Shown here: positions 42,403 through 47,459 of the stretch, in pieces
How positions within the stretch are numbered: position 1 is the stretch's first letter
Layout of the letters: each line of letters opens with the position of its first letter
Origin: Enterocloster bolteae
Lineage (GTDB): Bacteria; Bacillota; Clostridia; Lachnospirales; Lachnospiraceae
Length of the DNA stretch: 47,459 nucleotides
Reading direction: 5' to 3'
NCBI GenBank assembly: GCA_021772025.1
Contig: JAETNT010000031.1
Location: forward strand, 1 to 47,459
Translations under genes and position numbers: made by a program
Notes under the pieces: generated by a model
Told to the model about the DNA's origin: nothing
Databases searched by the model: none
What the model saw: only the letters and a program-made list of their open reading frames with translations

Positions 42403-42443
42403 AAAAAAGCAGCCCAAGCGGTCTTGAGGGGCTGCTTTTTTTT
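42403..42443 (+). terminator. Strong intrinsic terminator ending the CIS operon
   Basis: GCAGCCC (42409-42415) pairs with GGGCTGC (42429-42435) around a 13-nt loop, with flanking A6 and T8 tracts extending the stem and giving the U-run. It follows the YbjN-like stop by 26 bases. The A-tract on the other side also makes it usable from the opposite strand. Confidence 0.93.
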
Positions 42444-42452
42444 CTGTATAAT
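42424..42452 (+). promoter_or_regulatory. Promoter of the two-component genes, overlapping the terminator
   Basis: TTGAGG (42424-42429) and TATAAT (42447-42452) are separated by exactly 17 bases. The -35 box lies in the loop of the terminator and the spacer is its T-tract. The response regulator ATG follows 28 bases later with AAGGAGG at 42467-42473. Confidence 0.75.
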
Positions 42453-42480
42453 GATAAGGATACCTTAAGGAGGCTGCTTT

Positions 42481-43203
42481 ATGAAAATTGCAATATGTGA
42501 AGATGTGATGGCTGACCAGCTGGTTCTGCGAAGAGCCTTGGATACAGTAAAACAAAATCTTCAGATAGAGATGAAATACGAATTTTTTGAAAACGGGGAA
42601 CAGCTTCTTTCTCGGATAGAGTCCGGTATTTCTTATGATCTGGTAATTTTGGACATTTATTTAACCGGAGAAGACGGTTTGAAAATTGCACAGAAATTAA
42701 GAGAGATTTCTCAAATTCCGGTGGCTTTTTCCACCTCCAGCCGGGAATTTGCCCTGGATGCCTATGATGTGGATCCTATCCACTACCTGCTAAAACCGAT
42801 TACTGCCGAAAAGCTTATGGAACTTATAAAAAGACTCTTTAAGCGGATGGGGAAACCGGTAAAAAGCTTAACCTTAATTTCAGCCAGATCTACCTACGAA
42901 TTTCCACTGATTCACATCCGGGAAATCGTCAGCCAAAATAAAGGGATCCACATCCGGATGAAGCGGGATGACCAGTCCGCCTGGCTGGCTTTCCCTTTTC
43001 GGGAAACGGCATGGCTTCAGGACGAGCCGGGGTTTGTCCTGATAAACAGAGGGCATTTAATAAACCTTGACGAAATCTACTCCATTGATTACGATACCTG
43101 CCGGATGAAGGATGGCAGGATAGAAAATATCAGCCGCAGAGAACGGGGGATCGTCCAAAAAAAGTTTAAGGAATACCTGTTCCGGCAGATGGATGGAAAC
43201 TGA
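42481..43203 (+). CDS. LytTR-family response regulator
   Basis: The 240-residue protein has a receiver domain with acidic pocket residues E7 and D8, the phosphoacceptor D58 in YDLVILDIYL, and the conserved lysine in HYLLKP. A LytTR DNA-binding domain follows (about 135-235: YEFPLIHIREIVSQNKGIHI, then FVLINRGHLINLDEI). Such regulators bind paired sites upstream of target promoters. Downstream genes are a sensor kinase and a STAND/BTAD activator. The CIS operon is the obvious target, with a LytTR-like half-site at 7306-7314. Confidence 0.93.
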   Translation: MKIAICEDVMADQLVLRRALDTVKQNLQIEMKYEFFENGEQLLSRIESGISYDLVILDIYLTGEDGLKIAQKLREISQIPVAFSTSSREFALDAYDVDPIHYLLKPITAEKLMELIKRLFKRMGKPVKSLTLISARSTYEFPLIHIREIVSQNKGIHIRMKRDDQSAWLAFPFRETAWLQDEPGFVLINRGHLINLDEIYSIDYDTCRMKDGRIENISRRERGIVQKKFKEYLFRQMDGN

Positions 43204-43218
43204 TTTAGAGGGGACATT

Positions 43219-44571
43219 ATGATAGCAAGTATCTTTGTAGTATATTTATTGGGAGCTTTTATCCAGACCTTTCCGGTGGGAGTTCTAATCTATTCCTCTT
43301 TTCCGGATAAAGGATTTCCTTTCGGGAGAACCAGAGCCTGCCGGGAACTGGCGATTGTCTGCGGAACAGGAAGCCTGCTGTTTGCCGGTATATCCTGTAT
43401 TTTGTACCGTTTTATCGGCACGGTGGAATTTTTTCAGGGAACCATGCTGATGCTGGGGTTTATGGTGCTGCTGATCTGCTTTATCTGGAAAAGTCTGGCT
43501 GCCGGGAGGAAAGCTAAATTGCTGGCCCTGGTTATGGCGGTTCACTATGAAACTATTATTGTTACTGTCAGCTCCATGATTATGATTCAGGATTGGGGCT
43601 TAAGATGGGAAGATGTGAAAGGGATTCCATGCTATCAGCCTTTGGCCCCATTGAGTCTGTTTTTGCTGACCATAGTTACATGGCCCTGTGTAAAGTGGTT
43701 TTTCTCCAATCCATTTGGCAAATTTATTGCTACCATGGAAGAGCCGACATTAAAAAGGGCCTGTATATATGTAAGCCTTGCCATGGGAACCACCTTTTTG
43801 GGAGTAGGATATTTTATACAGGTTGATGTGGCCTATTCTTTTCCGTTTCTTCTTCTAAGCCTGACCTCCAATTCCCTGACCTACTTTATGTTTATCCAGG
43901 AGACCCAGCATGCCAGAGAAGCGGAGATTTTGGCCCGGCAGATGGAGCTTTTGGAGGTGCAGTACTATCAAATCAGCCGCCACATTCAGGAAGTCACCAG
44001 ACTGCGCCACGATATCCGCCACCATCTCAATACCATCAGCGTATTAAACGCAGAGGGAAAACAGGAGGAAATTGCCGGATATCTCAAAGAATATCAGGTA
44101 GCTTATGAAAAAACAGAGGCCATTTCCGTAAGCGGTTATGGCCTGGTGGACAGTATTTTAAATTATTATCTGTCCAAGGCAGCTGAGAGCAATATTACAG
44201 TGACGCTTCAGAACCGCCTGAAGAAAAGCTACCCATTTTCCAGCACAGATATGACGGTCCTTTTGGGAAACTGCCTGGAAAACGCTCTGGAAGCCTGTAA
44301 AGAATCCGGCTGTCCGGACCAGGTGCTTCAGGTGGAGCTTCAAGTAGTGAATTCCGCTTTTTTAATACGGATTTCCAACACCATGAAGAAGCAGGAGCCT
44401 TCCGACAGCGGTTTTACCGAATACCATTCCATAACCTCCACCAAGGGCCGGGAACGGGGCTGGGGGTTAAGCAGCGCTCAGCAGATTGCCAAAAAATACA
44501 AAGGAACTCTGGAGATACAGCAAAAAGAAGAAATTTTTACTGTCCGGATCCTGTTAAATATACCGGAATAA
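43219..44571 (+). CDS. GHKL-type sensor histidine kinase
   Basis: The 450-residue protein has about six membrane helices in its first 240 residues, as AgrC-like kinases do. A helical linker leads to the phosphoacceptor motif RLRHDIRHHLN (H264). The C-terminal part is a GHKL ATPase: LLGNCLENALEACKESG (N box), then RGWGLSSAQQIAKKYKGTLE (G box). It starts 15 bases behind the LytTR regulator and is its evident partner. The signal is unknown; AgrC-type kinases often sense peptides, but no peptide-precursor gene is seen here. Confidence 0.93.
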   Translation: MIASIFVVYLLGAFIQTFPVGVLIYSSFPDKGFPFGRTRACRELAIVCGTGSLLFAGISCILYRFIGTVEFFQGTMLMLGFMVLLICFIWKSLAAGRKAKLLALVMAVHYETIIVTVSSMIMIQDWGLRWEDVKGIPCYQPLAPLSLFLLTIVTWPCVKWFFSNPFGKFIATMEEPTLKRACIYVSLAMGTTFLGVGYFIQVDVAYSFPFLLLSLTSNSLTYFMFIQETQHAREAEILARQMELLEVQYYQISRHIQEVTRLRHDIRHHLNTISVLNAEGKQEEIAGYLKEYQVAYEKTEAISVSGYGLVDSILNYYLSKAAESNITVTLQNRLKKSYPFSSTDMTVLLGNCLENALEACKESGCPDQVLQVELQVVNSAFLIRISNTMKKQEPSDSGFTEYHSITSTKGRERGWGLSSAQQIAKKYKGTLEIQQKEEIFTVRILLNIPE

Positions 44572-44592
44572 ATTTTTAAAACAGAGGGCAGA

Positions 44593-47340
44593 ATGATGCA
44601 CAATATCCGTGTAGGCCTGGAAGCCAGGATACATAAACCCAAATTGATTCCCAATTTGATTCGCCGTAAAAATCTGGAAGAGCTTTTAAACCAATCCGGC
44701 GAAAAACTTATCGTGTTTCACGGAACCATGGGATTTGGAAAAACAGTATTTATAAATTCATATGGGCGCGGCAGCGGCAGGGCACAGTCCTGGTATCATT
44801 TAAACAGCTTAGATAATGATATGGTTACCTTTTCTCATTATCTGTCTGCATCCCTTTGCCAGGCCTGGCCAAACTTTTCCTGGCCTTTAGAGGCATTTCA
44901 CCATGGAAAAGCAGGGCTTTGGGAGGCGCAGAAACTGGCCCAGTCCTTTATTTATGCCGTTGATACGGCGGGGAAAGAGGCGGACAGCCCGTTTTTAGAT
45001 ATGGTTCTGGATGATTTTCAGGAGATTGAAAATGAGTCTATCTGGCGTTTCCTGGATCAGGTTTTGTGCCACCTTCCTGAAGGGATCCGCATTTTTATTG
45101 CGACAAAAGGCTCGGTTCCCCCTTTTACCGATAAATATCTTATAAACGGGGATGCTAAAATTATTTCTGCAGAGAGTCTGGCTTTCAGCATGGAAGAGAC
45201 CGGGCTTCTTATGAACCAGATTCTAAAAGAGACCCCTGATAAAGATGCCGTTCAGGCCGTTTTTATCAGCTCAGAAGGCTGGCCGGCCGGTGTGATGTCC
45301 CTCTGCCTTTTCATGAAGCAGCGCCGCATTGAGTTAAAGCCTGAGAATGTGGTGGGGGTTATAAAAGAAAGCCGGATGCATGATTTTTTTATGTACGAGC
45401 TGTTTAAAAAGCTTTCCTTTGATATTCAGCGCTTTCTGGTTTTGACTTCCCCTCTGGAATATCTAAGCGCCGGTATCTGCCTGGCTGTTTCCGGGGTTCC
45501 CAATTCTGCCGGTATTTTGGATTATCTGATAAAAGAAGGCCTGTTCATTCAAAAAGTAGAGGATCGCACGGAAATTTACCGCTATCATTCCCTGTTTCGG
45601 GAATTTTTAATAAGCCAGCTTGCAGGAGAGGAACGAAAAGAGGTGCAGAAGAAGGCAGCCCTGTACCTGCTGAATACGGATCAAAAAGAGGAGGCCGCCG
45701 CCTATGCCATAAAAAGCGAAAGCCCTGAGATTGTCATAAAGGTTATAGAAAGTGCAGGAATGAAACTTTTTGAGGAAGGCAGAATGGCAATGCTGGAATC
45801 CTGGCTTGCGTTTACCAAAGAACAACAAAAGGACTATCCTGTAAAGGCCCTGTTGGCTGCCGCTCTCTGCTTTATTCAGAAAGGGGAAAGCAGCCGGGGA
45901 CTTTCCCTTCTGATAGAAGGAATGGAAAAATCCCTGGAGCAAAAAAAGGAGAACAGCTTTCTTTTGGCCGGAAAGCAGGCAGCCCTCTATTTGACCGAAA
46001 ATCACCTTTATGAGGAGGCAGGTATCCTTTTGGCCAGGATGAAACAGGATTATGAGAGGGTATTTTGGGGAAAACCATTCCCCTTTGCCGCCCTTTTGCT
46101 GTGGTCTGATTTATACCAGGGAAGAGAAAGCCGTGTTCCGAAACTTTCGGATCCGCTGTCCCAAAAAGAGCCGGAGATTCATGCCCTGGCACAGGTATTT
46201 GATACTGCAAAGGAAGGAGCAGAGGAACTGAAGCTTCTGGAAAAAGAGCTTTTGGGTTCCCCGGGCAGAGAGAGGGCCGCGGCCCTCTGCGGATTAAAAA
46301 TCCTGGAGAAAGAAATTTCGTTTCCTGCAGCCTGTGAGGATCATTCCCGCCTTTCCCGTCTGGTTCAGGCTTGGGGAGATACCCCTTATGCTGCCTGGGG
46401 ACAAATATTAACGGGAACCCGTTTGTTTCAAAATGGAGAAAAAAAGGATGGCGCCGGCCTGGCCCTGAAAGGAACGGCACTGTTTCGGGAAAAGGGGACA
46501 GGGGAGTTGTCTCTGATTCCGGAGATAGCCAGGTTTTCCTGGAACCTTTCCATTCTCTCTGGCAGCCAGAGGATGGAAGATGACAGCCCCTATCATTTGG
46601 CAGTACATAGTTTCGGCGACTTTCAAATTTATGTACTGGAGACGGGAGAAGAACTTCGCTGGCGGACGAAAAAGGCATGGGAATGTATGGCATGGCTTCT
46701 TCATGTCCAGGGGAAAGAGGTGAGCAGAGAAGAATTATTGTCTGCCTTGTGGGATTTGGAGCAGATTCCTTCTAACGAAGTAGCCGCTCTTCACAACATC
46801 CTTTCCAGCATTCGAAAGACCTTAAAACCTTATGGGATGGAGAACTTGATCCAGTATCAGAACCACTGTTATTTCCTGAAGCCGGGGATGATAGGGGATC
46901 AGCGGGCTGAGGCGGACAAGCTGTGCCGTCTGATTCAGGAGGGGGATGGAGAGAAAATTCACCAATACGGTTACTGGCTGCTGGAATTGTCCAGGGCACC
47001 TTATTTAAAGACCGTAGAAAGCCAATGGGCAGAGGAAACCCGTTATGAATATGAAAACCTGTTTTTAAAGGGGCTGATTCTGGCCGGCGATTATAGCTTT
47101 AAAGCCGGAAGAAAGGAGACGGCTCTGAAATATTACCACCAGGCCTTCACAATCAATCCCTATGAGGAATGGCTGGCAATCCGCATTATGGAGATTATGG
47201 CTTTTACTGCCCAGCCCAGAGATATCCGTAAATATTATCAGGAGATGATTCTTCATATGGAGGAAGAGCTGGGCTGCAAACCCAGCCCGAATCTTAAAAA
47301 GGCCTTTGAAACGTCTATGGAATTATGCAGGAGGGTGTAG
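44593..47340 (+). CDS. STAND/BTAD-type transcriptional activator
   Basis: The 915-residue protein has an N-terminal NTPase with P-loop GTMGFGKT (44-51) and an acidic DMVLDDFQEIE Walker B-like segment, as in MalT/STAND proteins. A long helical repeat region (about 330-660) follows. Then comes an OmpR-like winged helix (about 670-760: FGDFQIYVLETGEELRWRTK, then VSREELLSALW) followed by a BTAD helical domain (to 915). In the SARP group the winged helix is N-terminal, whereas here it follows the NTPase, as in other large activators of this kind. It lies 21 bases behind the kinase gene and probably serves the same regulatory circuit. Confidence 0.88.
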   Translation: MMHNIRVGLEARIHKPKLIPNLIRRKNLEELLNQSGEKLIVFHGTMGFGKTVFINSYGRGSGRAQSWYHLNSLDNDMVTFSHYLSASLCQAWPNFSWPLEAFHHGKAGLWEAQKLAQSFIYAVDTAGKEADSPFLDMVLDDFQEIENESIWRFLDQVLCHLPEGIRIFIATKGSVPPFTDKYLINGDAKIISAESLAFSMEETGLLMNQILKETPDKDAVQAVFISSEGWPAGVMSLCLFMKQRRIELKPENVVGVIKESRMHDFFMYELFKKLSFDIQRFLVLTSPLEYLSAGICLAVSGVPNSAGILDYLIKEGLFIQKVEDRTEIYRYHSLFREFLISQLAGEERKEVQKKAALYLLNTDQKEEAAAYAIKSESPEIVIKVIESAGMKLFEEGRMAMLESWLAFTKEQQKDYPVKALLAAALCFIQKGESSRGLSLLIEGMEKSLEQKKENSFLLAGKQAALYLTENHLYEEAGILLARMKQDYERVFWGKPFPFAALLLWSDLYQGRESRVPKLSDPLSQKEPEIHALAQVFDTAKEGAEELKLLEKELLGSPGRERAAALCGLKILEKEISFPAACEDHSRLSRLVQAWGDTPYAAWGQILTGTRLFQNGEKKDGAGLALKGTALFREKGTGELSLIPEIARFSWNLSILSGSQRMEDDSPYHLAVHSFGDFQIYVLETGEELRWRTKKAWECMAWLLHVQGKEVSREELLSALWDLEQIPSNEVAALHNILSSIRKTLKPYGMENLIQYQNHCYFLKPGMIGDQRAEADKLCRLIQEGDGEKIHQYGYWLLELSRAPYLKTVESQWAEETRYEYENLFLKGLILAGDYSFKAGRKETALKYYHQAFTINPYEEWLAIRIMEIMAFTAQPRDIRKYYQEMILHMEEELGCKPSPNLKKAFETSMELCRRV

Positions 47341-47459
47341 ATGGAAAATGAACTTTTACGTCTGGGGTTTTTGGAAATTGCCTGTTACCTGAAATCCAGG
47401 GAGGAGGAATTGGGGCAGTCCTTAAAAATGACGCCGGACTTGTCAAAAAAAGAGCTGGA
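47341..47459 (+). CDS. Partial gene running off the window end
   Basis: An ATG immediately after the activator stop, with AGGAGG at 47328-47333, opens a frame MENELLRLGFLEIACYLKSR that continues to the window edge without a stop (39 codons). The start is helical and charged. The family cannot be recognised from this length. It is probably in the same operon as the regulators. Confidence 0.6.
   Translation, partial: MENELLRLGFLEIACYLKSREEELGQSLKMTPDLSKKEL

Noticed and set aside
7206..42480. Type VI secretion system
   Set aside because: There is no TssJLM membrane complex, no ClpV-type unfoldase, and no separate TssB/TssC pair. The sheath is of single-chain phage/Afp type.
7206..42480. Prophage
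   Set aside because: No capsid, portal, terminase, integrase, replication or lysis genes are present, and the ATPase, DUF4255 and DUF4280 genes point to a CIS.
45872..46693. 273-codon reverse-strand frame
   Set aside because: It lies entirely inside the STAND/BTAD gene, and its Pro/Ser-rich composition is typical of an antisense shadow.

Overview
The window looks like a chromosome segment from a Gram-positive gut-type anaerobe of the Clostridia, most likely Lachnospiraceae. The grounds are the Shine-Dalgarno-rich gene starts, a YjdF gene behind a yjdF-type riboswitch, an AraC-GNAT fusion, LytTR/GHKL two-component genes and a decayed FIST-domain chemotaxis-like gene. No similarity search was possible; all family calls come from reading the translations.

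Left part (1-6.6 kb): ordinary accessory genes in visibly A/T-richer DNA. In order they are an MFS efflux-pump pseudogene, an AraC-type regulator fused to an acetyltransferase and overlapping a MATE exporter, an unrecognised reverse-strand gene, a riboswitch plus yjdF, a Cys-rich DUF3795-type protein overlapping a nucleoside phosphorylase, and a GNAT acetyltransferase. At 6.67-7.2 kb a FIST/methyl-accepting-type gene survives only as pieces with internal deletions. It marks the junction to the next region.

Centre (7.3-42.4 kb): one long, tightly packed, same-strand operon for a phage-tail-like contractile injection system (CIS). The structural set comprises sheath, inner tube, tail-assembly-chaperone-like protein with a DUF6760-like reading frame, second tube protein, a large helical repeat protein in the tape-measure position (split by an in-frame TAG), LysM adaptor, gpD/gp27 hub, gp5/VgrG-type spike, gp25, two large baseplate proteins, a P2 gpI-like tail protein, a fibre-like protein with an Ig-like end, DUF4255 tube/sheath terminator, DUF4280 PAAR-like tip and an AAA+ ATPase. 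Less usual genes are interleaved: a pseudokinase-like protein with a C-terminal membrane helix (EssB-like layout), a membrane protein with 16 MORN repeats, two large paralogous membrane sensors with degenerate class III cyclase domains, and a 1559-residue repeat protein followed by a YbjN-like possible chaperone. There is no capsid, terminase, integrase, holin or lysin. I infer a non-phage CIS, possibly tied to the membrane. A strong intrinsic terminator at 42.4 kb closes the operon.

Right part (42.4-47.46 kb): regulation. A promoter whose -35 box lies inside that terminator drives a LytTR response regulator, a GHKL sensor kinase and a large STAND/BTAD-type activator. A further gene runs off the window end. 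These are the obvious candidates to control the CIS operon.

The points most worth a second look are a three-part -1 frameshift signal (or CTG start) at 9.97-10.03 kb, a hairpin placed between a strong Shine-Dalgarno and the sheath start codon, and the TAG codon followed by a strong Shine-Dalgarno and CTG inside the tape-measure-position gene.
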